Notes: a model not told the origin generated them from the letters alone. DNA of 64,000 nucleotides from Cumulibacter sp047975195 (GCA_047975195.1 JBKEDB010000005.1:1-64000), one strand, 5' to 3'; numbered from the stretch's first letter, positions 9,036 to 18,012 are shown. Translations and numbers: made by a program.

Positions 9036-9227
9036 GTGGCTAGCGTTTGCGACGTCTGTGGCAAGAAGCCGTCTTTCGGCAAGTCCGTGTCACACTCCCA
9101 CCGCCGTACCAGCCGTCGTTGGAACCCGAACATCCAGCGCGTGCACGCGGTCGTTTCCGGTGGCACCCACAAGTCCCTGAATGCGTGCACGACCTGCATC
9201 AAGAGCGGCAAGGTCGTCAAGGGCTAA
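9036..9227 (+). CDS. rpmB: 50S ribosomal protein L28
   Basis: The 63-residue protein starts ASVCDVCGKKPSFGKSVSH after its initiating GTG and has the RRTSRRWNPNIQRV segment typical of L28. Cys5, Cys8, Cys51 and Cys54 make it the zinc-ribbon form. A CAGGAG ribosome site lies six bases before the GTG. A longer in-frame extension from 8934 has no family resemblance and is rejected. The gene is divergent from the DAK2-domain gene and ends in a strong hairpin terminator. Confidence 0.96.
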   Translation: MASVCDVCGKKPSFGKSVSHSHRRTSRRWNPNIQRVHAVVSGGTHKSLNACTTCIKSGKVVKG

Positions 9228-9238
9228 CACGACGTACC

Positions 9239-9277
9239 CGAAAAGGGCAGCGACCATTCTGGTCGCTGCCCTTTTCG
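9239..9277. terminator. Rho-independent terminator after rpmB
   Basis: Perfect 17-base inverted arms at 9239-9255 and 9261-9277 enclose a five-base loop (ATTCT). Each arm ends in an A4 or T4 run, so it can stop transcription from rpmB on the plus strand and from the facing minus-strand gene. Confidence 0.93.
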
Positions 9278-9372
9278 TTGTTCGGGACGCTGCCCTTCAT
9301 TGCTCGTTCGGCGGCCGCGAACCACAGCCGCCTGGGCTGTGTGTCGCAGGGGGAGTTAGCGGCCGCCCGGAT

Positions 9373-9996
9373 CTAGGCGACGCGCCCGCTCAGCGCCGCC
9401 TGCAGTATCTCCACGGTGGCGGTCTCGGTCAGTCTGGTCTGGTCGATGACGAGGTCGTACAGCGCGGCATCCGCGAGGTTGGTGCGATAGAAGGTTTTGC
9501 CGTATGCCAGTCGCGCCTTGTCATTGGCGTCCACCGTCTCGGCCGCTTCACGCACGGACAACTTCTTCGACGCCGCGAACGCTTCGATGCGGCGCTCTCG
9601 AGCTCCGGTCAGCCTCACATGCAGCGCCTCGGGGAAGTCACGCAACACGACCGATCCGGCGCGCCCGACGAACACTCCCCCAGATTCGGCGGCGATGGTG
9701 CGCATGACGCGCTCCGTCGTTTCGATGAACTTGCGTTCGTCGACGGCACTGCCCTGCGCGAGCACCTCGGTACCACTGATATCCGGCACCACCGCCATCG
9801 CGCTAATGAGCCGCCACAACCCGGTCGCTGCGCGGTTGTCCTGGGCAAGGACGTCGTCCATCGGGATGCCCAACTCACGTGAGACCGTGCGGGGCACCGC
9901 ACGATCCACGAACGGGATTCTCAGGCGTTGAGCGAGCAGGGAACCGATGTGCGAGCCACGCACACCGAACGCCGTACTAACTGTGATTACCGTCAT
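9373..9996 (-). CDS. Cytidylate-kinase-like family protein
   Basis: This 207-residue protein resembles the cytidylate-kinase-like family (often found in place of true Cmk in other contexts). It starts MTVITVSTAFGVRGSHIGSLLAQRL, a P-loop-like beginning that lacks the canonical GxxGxGK[ST] lysine motif. Later landmarks are FVGRAGSVVLRDF and VRLTGARERRIEA, the latter matching the substrate-binding region of the family, and KTFYRTNLADAALYDLVID near the C-terminus. It is likely cytosolic. Its true substrate cannot be told. It is on the same strand as thiL, 33 bases downstream, so the two may share a transcript. Confidence 0.8.
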   Translation of the reverse strand: MTVITVSTAFGVRGSHIGSLLAQRLRIPFVDRAVPRTVSRELGIPMDDVLAQDNRAATGLWRLISAMAVVPDISGTEVLAQGSAVDERKFIETTERVMRTIAAESGGVFVGRAGSVVLRDFPEALHVRLTGARERRIEAFAASKKLSVREAAETVDANDKARLAYGKTFYRTNLADAALYDLVIDQTRLTETATVEILQAALSGRVA

Positions 9997-10029
9997 ACCT
10001 AGATGATGTCATCTCTGCTCATCGTCGTC

Positions 10030-11001
10030 CTACCGATCACCAAAGTGTGTCCAGCCGGTGACCTCCTGAGGTACGCCGTCGAGCGTGACACGCGGCCCTT
10101 CCACCGCAGCCTCACGCACCTCGCCGACCACGCGCCACCCTTCGGGAACGCAATCAGGTGGGTAGGTTGCAGCCAACGCATGATCCTCGCCGCCGGCAGT
10201 GATCCACTGCAACGGATCGGCGCCGAGTGCGCCGGCAATCTCGGCCATCCGCGGCGGGATCTCAAAGCTAGCGCTGACCACATCGATCCAGACACCGCTT
10301 GCTTTGGCGATGTGCCCCAGATCTGCCAACAAGCCGTCGCTGACATCGCACATCGCGTGCGCGCCGTGCGCAAGCGCCCGCGGCCCCTCAGTGTACGGCG
10401 GCTGCGGGCGGCGATGCGCCTCGATGAAGGCCTTGCCTGAGCGGAACCCCCGCGACAGAATCGCCAACCCGGCCGCCGCATGTCCTAGCGTGCCGGCGAC
10501 CGCGACGACATCGCCAGGCAGCGCGCCGGACCGCGCCACGGCGGCATGGCCCCCCAGGTCCCCGAGAGCGGTCACGCTGATCACGATCGCATCGCTGCTG
10601 GACATATCGCCGCCGACGAGCGCTGCACCGGCCGTTGCGCATTCATCACGCACACCGAGACTGAACGAGTCCAGCCACCGCAGTTCGGTCTGCGCCGGGC
10701 AGGCCAGTCCGATCACCACCGAGGTCGCTCGCGCGCCCATCGCAGCAATATCCGCGAGCGCGGACGCGACAACGCGGTGACCGATGTCCTCGGCACTGGA
10801 CCAGTCCTGGCGGAAGTGCCGCCCCTCGACGTACACGTCGGTGCTGATGACCACGCGTTGGTCAGGGGCCGCCACCACTGCCGCGTCGTCGCCCGGACCG
10901 ATGATCACCCCACCGCCGGTATCGGCGCCGGCCGTAGCGACGATCCGATCTATGACACCGAACTCGCCGGTAGCGCCTACTGTCTGACTGTCGTTCTGCA
11001 C
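10030..11001 (-). CDS. thiL: Thiamine-monophosphate kinase
   Basis: ThiL phosphorylates thiamine monophosphate to the active cofactor thiamine diphosphate. The metal-binding motif GPGDDAAVV near residues 37-45 and DVYVEGRHFR are diagnostic, followed by DIAAMGARATSVVIGLACP and CDVSDGLLADLGHIA. The protein is 323 residues, normal for the family. It starts with GTG at 11001 and is divergent from the DUF3515 gene 85 bases away. No TPP riboswitch-like structure is apparent upstream. Confidence 0.96.
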   Translation of the reverse strand: MQNDSQTVGATGEFGVIDRIVATAGADTGGGVIIGPGDDAAVVAAPDQRVVISTDVYVEGRHFRQDWSSAEDIGHRVVASALADIAAMGARATSVVIGLACPAQTELRWLDSFSLGVRDECATAGAALVGGDMSSSDAIVISVTALGDLGGHAAVARSGALPGDVVAVAGTLGHAAAGLAILSRGFRSGKAFIEAHRRPQPPYTEGPRALAHGAHAMCDVSDGLLADLGHIAKASGVWIDVVSASFEIPPRMAEIAGALGADPLQWITAGGEDHALAATYPPDCVPEGWRVVGEVREAAVEGPRVTLDGVPQEVTGWTHFGDR

Positions 11002-11086
11002 GTGTTGACGTTAGCAATCCTGCCCGCCGCGACGATCACACCGTCGCCGTCCACCCGACCGTTCTCCTGCCACATAGACTGGCCTG

Positions 11087-11623
11087 GTGCCCATGTCGCC
11101 AGCTCGCAAAGCAACCGCAATCGCCGTACCCGCCGCACTAGTCGCTGGCGGACTGACCGCGTGGATCATCGGCAGCAACCTGCCCGACGGTGAGGAATCG
11201 GCGGACACTGGACCGCTGATGAACGTGACCGTCGAGGAGATGGACGGCACCGAAGACCAGTGCGCGAACCTGGTGATTGGGCTACCGGATTCGCTGCAGG
11301 GCAATGACAAGCGTGCGGTCAAGGGACATCCCGGATCGTTGGCCTGGGGTGACCCGCCGACCACGCTGGTGTGTGGCGTGGCGAAGCCAGACGGACTCGA
11401 TGATCCCGCCCCTAATCTCACCGCGGTGAACGGCGTGACCTGGCTGATCACCCAGGACGTCGACACCTCCGCATACGGACTACCCGGCAACAACGTGTTG
11501 TGGGTCGCCGTCGATCGCGAGGTGTACGTCGCCGTCGCCGTATCGACCGAGACCTCAGGCAGCGGCGTGATCTCGCCGATCTCGACGACCATCGGCGAGC
11601 GGCTGAAGTCAACCGGAGCCTGA
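11087..11623 (+). CDS. DUF3515 exported/membrane-anchored protein
   Basis: This 178-residue protein has an N-terminal hydrophobic helix (about residues 10-29, IAVPAALVAGGLTAWIIGS) behind a short basic start, then a soluble domain with two cysteines in DQCANLV and LVCGVA that could form a disulfide outside the cell. This matches DUF3515, a small actinobacterial family of unknown function usually found next to thiL. The frame opens with GTG at 11087, or possibly the ATG at 11093. Its stop lies one base from the gpsA stop on the other strand. In related genomes a ddl gene sits between the two; here it does not. Confidence 0.85.
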   Translation: MPMSPARKATAIAVPAALVAGGLTAWIIGSNLPDGEESADTGPLMNVTVEEMDGTEDQCANLVIGLPDSLQGNDKRAVKGHPGSLAWGDPPTTLVCGVAKPDGLDDPAPNLTAVNGVTWLITQDVDTSAYGLPGNNVLWVAVDREVYVAVAVSTETSGSGVISPISTTIGERLKSTGA

Positions 11624-11624
11624 G

Positions 11625-12629
11625 TCAGCTGGCCTCCCGTTTTGGCCTGCGACCCATCAGCGCGGGAACGATGTCGGCGGCGTTGCGGCCCTCGTGACAG
11701 ATCATCACGATCGCCTCGGTGATCGGCATCTCGACGTCGTTGGCGCGCGCGAGATCGAGAATCGACCGACAGGATTTGACGCCCTCGGCTGTCTGCCTGG
11801 TCGCGGCGACAGCCTCGTCCAGACTCGCACCGGAACCCATCAACTCACCGAATGAGCGATTACGTGACAACGGTGAGATGCAGGTGGCGGCGAGGTCACC
11901 AATCCCCGCGAGCCCGGCAAAGGTGACCGCCTCGGCGCCCATCTTCACGCCGAGCCGGGAGGTCTCAGCCAGACCACGCGTCATCAGCGTCGCCTTGGTG
12001 TTATCACCGAAGCCCATCCCTTCGGCCATGCCGCAGGCCAGTGCGATGACGTTCTTCACCGCGCCGCCCAACTCGCACCCGATGACGTCAGTGCTGGTGT
12101 AGGGCCGCATGTAACTGGTTTGGCAGGTGCGCTGCACCTCCACCGCCCGTTCGTGATCGACACATGCGATCACGGTCGCCGCCGGCTGCTCGAGAGCGAT
12201 CTCACGCGCCAAATTCGGTCCGGTCACCACCGCGACTCGTTCTGCGGCAACGTCGGCGACCTCAGCGATCACCTGCGACATCCGCATCATGGTGCCGAGT
12301 TCGATCCCCTTCATCAGGCTCACCAGCGTCGCCTCGGCACCGAGATACTGACGCCACTGACGCAGGTTCTCGCGCAACGTCTGCGACGGTACGGCGAGCA
12401 CCACCAGGTCGGCGCCCGTCAACGCGACGGCGGGATCACTGGTCGCGCGCAGCGAGGTAGGCAAGTCGATATCGCCGAAATAGTCGCGATTACGATGCGT
12501 CTGGTTAATCTGGCGCGCGACGTCCTCTCGGCGAGCCCACAACTGGACTGACGCACCGGCGTCAGCAAGTACCTTCGCGAACGCAGTCCCCCAGGATCCG
12601 GCGCCCATCACCGCCGCACGCGTACTCAT
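11625..12629 (-). CDS. gpsA: Glycerol-3-phosphate dehydrogenase [NAD(P)+]
   Basis: GpsA reduces dihydroxyacetone phosphate to sn-glycerol-3-phosphate, the backbone of phospholipids. The N-terminal Rossmann motif GAGSWGTAFA is at residues 9-18. The substrate region GAVKNVIALACGMAEGMGFG and NTKATLMTRGL with the catalytic Lys are clear, as is the C-terminal helix domain ending with RRPKREAS. Length 334 residues is normal. The ATG start overlaps the stop of the acyltransferase gene as ATGA, so glycerol-3-phosphate supply and its acylation are translationally coupled. Confidence 0.97.
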   Translation of the reverse strand: MSTRAAVMGAGSWGTAFAKVLADAGASVQLWARREDVARQINQTHRNRDYFGDIDLPTSLRATSDPAVALTGADLVVLAVPSQTLRENLRQWRQYLGAEATLVSLMKGIELGTMMRMSQVIAEVADVAAERVAVVTGPNLAREIALEQPAATVIACVDHERAVEVQRTCQTSYMRPYTSTDVIGCELGGAVKNVIALACGMAEGMGFGDNTKATLMTRGLAETSRLGVKMGAEAVTFAGLAGIGDLAATCISPLSRNRSFGELMGSGASLDEAVAATRQTAEGVKSCRSILDLARANDVEMPITEAIVMICHEGRNAADIVPALMGRRPKREAS

Positions 12630-13405
12630 ACCGCGTCGGATGCGTCATCGTCAGCGGTCTTTGCGCGCCCTGACGGGCGATACAACTCGGTCGGCGGCTG
12701 CTGCTGACGCATGAGCCCGACCTCGTCGGCGATCCGGCGCATCATCGCATCGGTCAATGCCCGAGCCGTCTCGTTATCGGTGCGCCCGTGGTACTGGCTG
12801 ATATCCATGGGCTCCAATGCCCGGATGTGGGACTGCTTGCGCGGCAGGAGGTCGAGCTTCTTGGTGTGGTAGTCGTAGGACTGGTGCGCGCCCCACTGTG
12901 CGATCGGAATTACCGGCACGTCCGGTACGGCGAGCGCGATTCGCGCTATACCGGTCTTCGCGCGCATCGGCCAGAAGTCGGGATCGCGGGTCACGGTGCC
13001 CTCTGGATAGACCGCCACTACCCCGCCGGCGCGCAGGGTCTCGATCGCCGAATCAAGCGACGCCTGAGCCGCGGACGACCCACGGCTGACCGATATCTGA
13101 CGCGCCTTCGTCATCAGTTTCCCGACAACCGGAACCTTGAACACACCGTCCTTGATCATGAAACTAGGCACGCGCCCTGCGGTCCATACGAACGAAGCGG
13201 TCGCCAGCGGATCCAGTACCGAGATGTGATTCAGCACCAGTAGCGCTGGACCTTCGAGGGGAATCTGCTCGCGTCCTTCAAACTTCTCTTTGAAGGTCAG
13301 CCTCGACAGATTGCGCACGACCGGGATCATCAGCCGAAGCGACCAGTTCAGCGGGCCCGCGGTACGGCGTCCTCGCTTGACGGGTTTGTTCACAGAGTCG
13401 CGCAA
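12626..13405 (-). CDS. 1-acyl-sn-glycerol-3-phosphate acyltransferase (PlsC family)
   Basis: A PlsC-type acyltransferase of 259 residues. The acceptor motif appears as LNHISVLDPLA (the family H-x4-D), a basic patch K-x-GVFKVPVVGKL follows, and the third motif is VYPEGTVTRD. A hydrophobic stretch near residues 26-33 and a basic N-terminus suggest association with the inner membrane face. The C-terminal 40 residues are hydrophilic. It overlaps gpsA by four bases, consistent with phosphatidic acid synthesis. Which acyl donor and acceptor it prefers cannot be seen. Confidence 0.91.
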   Translation of the reverse strand: MRDSVNKPVKRGRRTAGPLNWSLRLMIPVVRNLSRLTFKEKFEGREQIPLEGPALLVLNHISVLDPLATASFVWTAGRVPSFMIKDGVFKVPVVGKLMTKARQISVSRGSSAAQASLDSAIETLRAGGVVAVYPEGTVTRDPDFWPMRAKTGIARIALAVPDVPVIPIAQWGAHQSYDYHTKKLDLLPRKQSHIRALEPMDISQYHGRTDNETARALTDAMMRRIADEVGLMRQQQPPTELYRPSGRAKTADDDASDAV

Positions 13406-13476
13406 TGCGCCGTCCTTTCACTTCGGTCCGGGTTCTCCACCACACTGAGTAGCAACAATAGCTAGTTGGGACACTG

Positions 13477-14139
13477 GTGACGATGACAACTCACAAGCCC
13501 GTCCGCTGGCATGTCGTCGTACCGGTGAAGGCGCGGTCGGCGTCCAAGACCAGACTCTCTCCCGACGCACGTCGAGGGCAACTCGCGCTGGCCTTTGCCC
13601 TGGACACATGTCATGCCGTCATACGGTGCGCGTCGGTCGAGTCCCTCGTCGTCGTCACCGATGACGAGGACGTTCGAATCCGAGCGCTCGAACTGGGCGC
13701 ACGGGTCATCAGCGAGTTGGACGATCCACAGGTGCGCGGATTCGACCGGCTCAACGCAGCGCTGCGGTACGGCGTTGAGCAGGCCGGGCTCAGCACAGCA
13801 CCCACGGCCGCGCTGACGGCCGACCTTCCCGCGCTACGACCCGCAGAGCTCGATCGCGCCCTGCGCGCGGCAGCGGCCCATCAGCGCGCATTTGTGCCCG
13901 ATCATGAGGGCACGGGCACCTCGATGCTGACCGCGCTGCGCGGCGCGCGGCTGGCGCCACAGTTCGGAATCGCCTCCGCAGCAGCGCACCGTGACTCCGG
14001 GGCGGCCGAGCTAACACTGACCGACGTTCCGGGCCTGCGTCTGGACGTTGACTGGCAGCACGACTTGTTGGCGGTGCGCCGGCTGGGGTGCGGCGCAGCC
14101 ACCAGCGCCATCCTCGAAGCCCAACACAGCGATTGCTAG
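13477..14139 (+). CDS. fbiD: Phosphoenolpyruvate guanylyltransferase (FbiD/CofC)
   Basis: This 220-residue MobA-like nucleotidyltransferase makes the guanylylated three-carbon acid used by FbiA at the start of coenzyme F420 assembly. In mycobacteria the substrate is phosphoenolpyruvate. The start HVVVPVKARSASKTRLSP is the GTP-binding signature, and ALTADLPALRPAELDRAL carries the conserved metal-binding Asp. The frame opens at GTG 13477; an ATG two codons on at 13483 is an alternative. fbiA and fbiB are not in the window. It faces the same way as ppk1 and mutT1, as in M. tuberculosis. Confidence 0.9.
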   Translation: MTMTTHKPVRWHVVVPVKARSASKTRLSPDARRGQLALAFALDTCHAVIRCASVESLVVVTDDEDVRIRALELGARVISELDDPQVRGFDRLNAALRYGVEQAGLSTAPTAALTADLPALRPAELDRALRAAAAHQRAFVPDHEGTGTSMLTALRGARLAPQFGIASAAAHRDSGAAELTLTDVPGLRLDVDWQHDLLAVRRLGCGAATSAILEAQHSDC

Positions 14140-14205
14140 GGAAATAACTGCAGAACTTGTGCCTCAGCGGCGGCGTTCCGGGCCACAATGGGCCAAACTT
14201 GAGGG

Positions 14206-16269
14206 ATGACTGCCGAGCCCCTCGCCGATATCGCTACCTCACCGGAACGATTCACCAACCGGGAAATCTCCTGGTTGGATTTCAATGCCCGCGTCCTCGC
14301 CGCCGCGGAAGATTCACGCGTGCCGCTGCTGGAGCGCGTCAAGTTCCTCGCGATCTTCGCCAGTAACCTCGACGAGTTCTACATGGTGCGCGTGGCCGGC
14401 CTCAAGCGGCGTCAGGATATGGGCGTCATGGTTCGGTCGGCAGACGGCCGCACCGCCGCTGAGCAACTCGAGATGATCACCGAGAAGGCTCAGGGGCTCG
14501 TGCATCGGCACATCCGATGCTTCACCGATGACATTCAGCCGGCGCTTCGCGCGGAGGGCATCGAGATCGTCGCGCACGATCAACTCTCGGACGACGAGAA
14601 GAAGCGGATGGACGAGCATTTCTTGCGCAACGTATTCCCTGTTCTGACTCCGCTCGCAGTCGATCCAGCGCACCCCTTCCCATACATTTCTGGGCGCTCG
14701 CTGAACCTGGCGGTCGTTATTCGAGAGCCCGGCAGCAAGATCGAGCGGTTCGCGCGGGTCAAGATGCCCTCGAACATGCACCGATTGGTACGCGTCGGCA
14801 AAGCCCGATTTCTACCGTTGGAGTCGTTGATCTCGGCGAACCTCAGTGACCTTTTCCCCGGTATGGAGATCATCGACAGCCACCCGTTCCGGGTGACCCG
14901 TAATGCTGATCTGGACGTCGAAGAAGACCGCGACGAAGATCTGCTGCAGGCACTCGAACGTGAGTTGGCGCGGCGCCGGTTCGGCCCGGCCGTCCGACTA
15001 GAAGTCACCGACGAAATGGACGACAAGATCCTCGACCTACTCACCCGCGAGATCGACGTTGATCCGGTCGATGTGATCGTGGTTCCGGGCCTACTTGACC
15101 TGTCCTCGCTCTGGGCGATCATGGGCGTGGATCGTCCTGACCTCAAAGACAACGCCTTCGTTCCTGGATCCCCGGCACGGCTCGCGAAATCGGAATCCTT
15201 CTTCGACGTGCTTCGCGATGGGGATGTGCTGCTGCATCACCCGTACGATTCGTTTGCCACAACAACGCAGAAGTTCATCGAACAGGCAGCGAACGATCCT
15301 CAGGTGCTGGCGATCAAGCAAACCTTATACCGCACCTCCGGTGATTCGCCCATCGTGCATGCGCTGATCAACGCCGCCGAAGCAGGCAAACAGGTCGTGG
15401 TGCTGGTCGAGATCAAGGCGCGCTTCGATGAGGCAGCGAACATCAGTTGGGCGCGCAAACTGGAGCGCGCCGGATGCCACGTCGTGTACGGCATCGTCGG
15501 GCTGAAAACGCATTGCAAGACTGCTTTGGTCGTGCGGGAGGAGGCTGGCACGCTGCGGCGCTACTGCCATATCGGCACCGGAAACTACAACCCCAAGACA
15601 GCGCGGTTGTACGAGGACCTGGGCCTACTGACGGCAGATCCTGAGATCGGTGCCGACCTGACGGACCTATTCAACGTGCTCACCGGGTACTCCGGGCAGA
15701 AGTTCTACCGCAAGCTCCTGGTCGCGCCGCACGGCGTACGCAACGGGCTCATTGACCGGATCGAACGCGAAGCGGACCACGCGCGCGCGGGGCGCGAAGC
15801 ACGCATCATCATCAAGAGCAACCACATCGTCGACGAAGAATCCATTGATGCGCTGTATCGCGCTTCACAGGCCGGTGTCCAGGTCGATCTGATAATCCGG
15901 ACGAACTGTTCGGTGCGTCCCGGAGTCCCCGGGCTGTCGGAGAACATTCGGGTTCGGTCGATCGTCGGACGGTTCCTGGAACATTCGCGCGTGTCGTACT
16001 TCCACAATGACGCCCACCCCGAGGTGTTCATTGGGTCGGCCGATCTCATGCACCGCAACCTCGATCGACGCGTGGAAGTGTTGCTGCGAGTCGACGATTC
16101 CGCCGCACGTTCGCAAATTGTCGACATGGTCGAGCGCATGATGGACGACGACATCATCGGCTGGGACCTGCAGGCTGACGGCACCTGGCGGAACTCCGAA
16201 GGCGGCTCCGAGCGACAGATGATCGACTTCCAAGCTGAGCAAATCCGCCGCATCGGACGTTCCGAGTAG
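14206..16269 (+). CDS. ppk1: Polyphosphate kinase 1
   Basis: PPK1 reversibly polymerises the gamma phosphate of ATP into inorganic polyphosphate. All four domains are present in 687 residues. The N-domain starts at NREISWLDFNARVL, and the head domain includes YISGRSLNLAVV. His436 in GLKTHCKTA corresponds to the autophosphorylated histidine of the E. coli enzyme, and His455 lies in YCHIGTGNYNPK. The C2 domain includes FLEHSRVSYFHN. ATG at 14206 directly follows a GAGGG stretch. The next gene, mutT1, begins seven bases after the stop, so they are co-transcribed. Confidence 0.97.
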   Translation: MTAEPLADIATSPERFTNREISWLDFNARVLAAAEDSRVPLLERVKFLAIFASNLDEFYMVRVAGLKRRQDMGVMVRSADGRTAAEQLEMITEKAQGLVHRHIRCFTDDIQPALRAEGIEIVAHDQLSDDEKKRMDEHFLRNVFPVLTPLAVDPAHPFPYISGRSLNLAVVIREPGSKIERFARVKMPSNMHRLVRVGKARFLPLESLISANLSDLFPGMEIIDSHPFRVTRNADLDVEEDRDEDLLQALERELARRRFGPAVRLEVTDEMDDKILDLLTREIDVDPVDVIVVPGLLDLSSLWAIMGVDRPDLKDNAFVPGSPARLAKSESFFDVLRDGDVLLHHPYDSFATTTQKFIEQAANDPQVLAIKQTLYRTSGDSPIVHALINAAEAGKQVVVLVEIKARFDEAANISWARKLERAGCHVVYGIVGLKTHCKTALVVREEAGTLRRYCHIGTGNYNPKTARLYEDLGLLTADPEIGADLTDLFNVLTGYSGQKFYRKLLVAPHGVRNGLIDRIEREADHARAGREARIIIKSNHIVDEESIDALYRASQAGVQVDLIIRTNCSVRPGVPGLSENIRVRSIVGRFLEHSRVSYFHNDAHPEVFIGSADLMHRNLDRRVEVLLRVDDSAARSQIVDMVERMMDDDIIGWDLQADGTWRNSEGGSERQMIDFQAEQIRRIGRSE

Positions 16270-16276
16270 TCCGGCT

Positions 16277-17176
16277 GTGGCAAAGCAAGGCCGACTTACC
16301 GCCGCCGGCGGCGTGGTGTGGCGCGACGGTAAGAAGGGGCCCGAAGTGCTGTTGGTGCATCGCCCGCACCGCAACGATTGGTCACTACCCAAGGGCAAGC
16401 CCGAGGACGGCGAGAATGACCTCGACACCGCAGTCCGGGAGGTCACCGAGGAGACCGGTGTCCGTTTCGTGCTCGGTGCGCGGCTGGGATCGGTGACATA
16501 TCCGGTCAAGGGCAAGAAGAAGACTGTCAACTACTGGGCGATGCGGCAGTGCGAGCGCGATAGCCCGGGGATCGGTCCGATCGATGACGGCGAGGTCGAC
16601 GATCTCGCGTGGCATAGCCTGCCCTCGGCGTACCGGACACTCAGCTACCCAGAGGATGCGGAGATCCTGCGCACGTTCGACAAGCGCGGTCAGGGTTGCC
16701 CTTCGTTGATCCTTGTCCGGCACGCCTCGGCCGGTAAGCGCTCAGAATGGTCGGGTGACGACGCAGATCGGCCACTGGATGACACCGGAATGGCGCAGGC
16801 GTCGACATTGCGGTCGTTCGCGGCGTTCGCGCCGACACGGCTATTCACGGCGCCACTGACACGCTGTGTACAGACCGCGCGGCCGATCGCCGACGCCATG
16901 GGGTTACGGATCAAGAAGTCCGCCGCGTTCGCCGATGCGGCGCTGAAGTCGGACGCCGCCGATTCCCTGGAGCGATTGCGCGCCCTGGCAGGTGGGTCGG
17001 ACGGCGCGGCGACAGTAGTGGTGAGTCAGGGAGACCTGATCGCTGCCGCACTTGAGGATCTGCCCGCGACCTTCACCGCATCGCGTACGCGCCAGAAGGG
17101 CTCCGTGTGGGTGTTCTGCGCGGCGGACGGCATCATTACCGCCGCGGACTACTACCCGCCGTCGCTGGCGCTGTAG
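16277..17176 (+). CDS. mutT1: MutT1-like Nudix hydrolase fused to histidine phosphatase
   Basis: This two-domain protein of 299 residues has a perfect Nudix box at 40-62 (G-x5-E-x7-REV-x-EE-x-G). A phosphoglycerate-mutase-like domain follows with the catalytic RH at 148-149 in LILVRHASAGKR and a second His/Glu region after residue 190. In mycobacteria the same fusion hydrolyses 8-oxo-dGTP, 8-oxo-GTP and diadenosine polyphosphates; this is inferred here. The start is GTG at 16277. The gene is placed between ppk1 and hupB exactly as in M. tuberculosis. Confidence 0.93.
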   Translation: MAKQGRLTAAGGVVWRDGKKGPEVLLVHRPHRNDWSLPKGKPEDGENDLDTAVREVTEETGVRFVLGARLGSVTYPVKGKKKTVNYWAMRQCERDSPGIGPIDDGEVDDLAWHSLPSAYRTLSYPEDAEILRTFDKRGQGCPSLILVRHASAGKRSEWSGDDADRPLDDTGMAQASTLRSFAAFAPTRLFTAPLTRCVQTARPIADAMGLRIKKSAAFADAALKSDAADSLERLRALAGGSDGAATVVVSQGDLIAAALEDLPATFTASRTRQKGSVWVFCAADGIITAADYYPPSLAL

Positions 17177-17196
17177 CGTCGCTCGCCCGCGCGCAC

Positions 17197-17238
17197 GAAA
17201 AGGGGCGGGGAACGATCACAAGATCGCTCCCCGCCCCT
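17197..17238 (-). terminator. Terminator shared by hupB and mutT1
   Basis: Arms of 17 bases (17201-17217 and 17222-17238) with a four-base loop pair fully on the minus strand if one G-U is allowed, and are followed there by a U4 run (17197-17200). On the plus strand the same position is an A-C mismatch and there is no T run, so it mainly serves hupB. Confidence 0.87.
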
Positions 17239-17254
17239 GCTTTCGGTTCAGGTG

Positions 17255-17833
17255 CTACCGCTTCGCAGGCGACTTGCGGGCCGTGGTCTTCTTGGCCGGC
17301 GCCTTGCGTGCCGTGGTCTTCTTAGCCGTGGCAGTGGTCTTCTTCGCCGCAGCGGTCTTCTTAGCGGCCGCTGCCGTCGTCTTGCGCGCCGTCGCCTTAG
17401 CGGCGGTGGTCTTCTTCGCAGCAGTGGTCTTCTTCGCAGCAGTGGTCTTCTTAGCGGCCGCTGCCGTCGTCTTTTTCGCCGGTGCGGTTGACTTAGCAGC
17501 AGCCGTCTTCTTCGCTGCTGCGGCCTTCGCGGCACGCGGTGCCGCGCCGAGTTTGATCTGGCCGCCGACAACGCCCTTGAATTTCGTGCCCGGGCGGAAT
17601 GCGGGAACGGAAGTCTTCTTCAGCTTGACCGGTTCGCCGGTCGCGGGGTTACGCGCGATGCGCGCTGCACGCGGGCGACGCTCGAAGACGCCGAACCCCG
17701 CGATAGACACCTTCTCGCCCTTGCCAACGGCTCGGAACACGATGTCGGTGAAGGCATCGATCGTTTCATTAGCGCGCTTTTTGTCACCGTCGAGTCGAGC
17801 GGCGAGCGCATCTATGAGCTCGGACTTGTTCAC
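17255..17833 (-). CDS. hupB: HU-like nucleoid protein with long basic tail
   Basis: The first 90 residues form a standard HU fold: NKSELIDALAARL at the start, the glycine-rich FGVFERRPRAARIARNP and the DNA-binding arm ending with PAFRPGTKFK. After residue 100 comes a long tail of repeated Ala/Lys/Thr blocks such as AAKKTTAAKKTTA, the histone-H1-like extension typical of actinobacterial HupB. It compacts DNA and, in mycobacteria, also binds iron. The GTG start at 17833 is preceded by GGGAGGA at good spacing. An 18-codon upstream extension is not family-like. Length is 192 residues. Confidence 0.95.
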   Translation of the reverse strand: MNKSELIDALAARLDGDKKRANETIDAFTDIVFRAVGKGEKVSIAGFGVFERRPRAARIARNPATGEPVKLKKTSVPAFRPGTKFKGVVGGQIKLGAAPRAAKAAAAKKTAAAKSTAPAKKTTAAAAKKTTAAKKTTAAKKTTAAKATARKTTAAAAKKTAAAKKTTATAKKTTARKAPAKKTTARKSPAKR

Positions 17834-17928
17834 TGTGTCCTCCCAAGGACTTACTCGTGCGCTGCTGCCGCCTTGTATCTGGCGCAAACGCGGCCGCTCT
17901 CTTGACCGGCTTATGCAACAACGGTAGG

Positions 17929-17968
17929 GAATTAGGGGCTACGGATCAATAACCGTAGCCCCTAATTC
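17929..17968. terminator. Inverted repeat, probable leuD terminator
   Basis: Perfect 16-base arms at 17929-17944 and 17953-17968 (starting GAATTAGGGGC) with an eight-base loop. It lies 44 bases past the leuD stop and upstream of hupB. There is no long T run beyond AATT at the arm ends, so termination may be partial. Confidence 0.75.
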
Positions 17969-18012
17969 GTATGCGTGTCAGCGCGATTCGCTCACAGTTA
18001 TCGGTTGCGTTG

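Noticed and set aside
10880..11090. Thiamine diphosphate riboswitch near thiL
   Set aside because: No conserved TPP-switch core sequences were seen in either orientation.
13418..13609. 63-codon frame opposite the start of fbiD
   Set aside because: It overlaps fbiD antisense and shows no protein features.
17252..17491. Possible CRISPR or tandem-repeat array in the hupB tail
   Set aside because: The repeats are codons for Ala/Lys/Thr in phase with the protein; no spacers exist.
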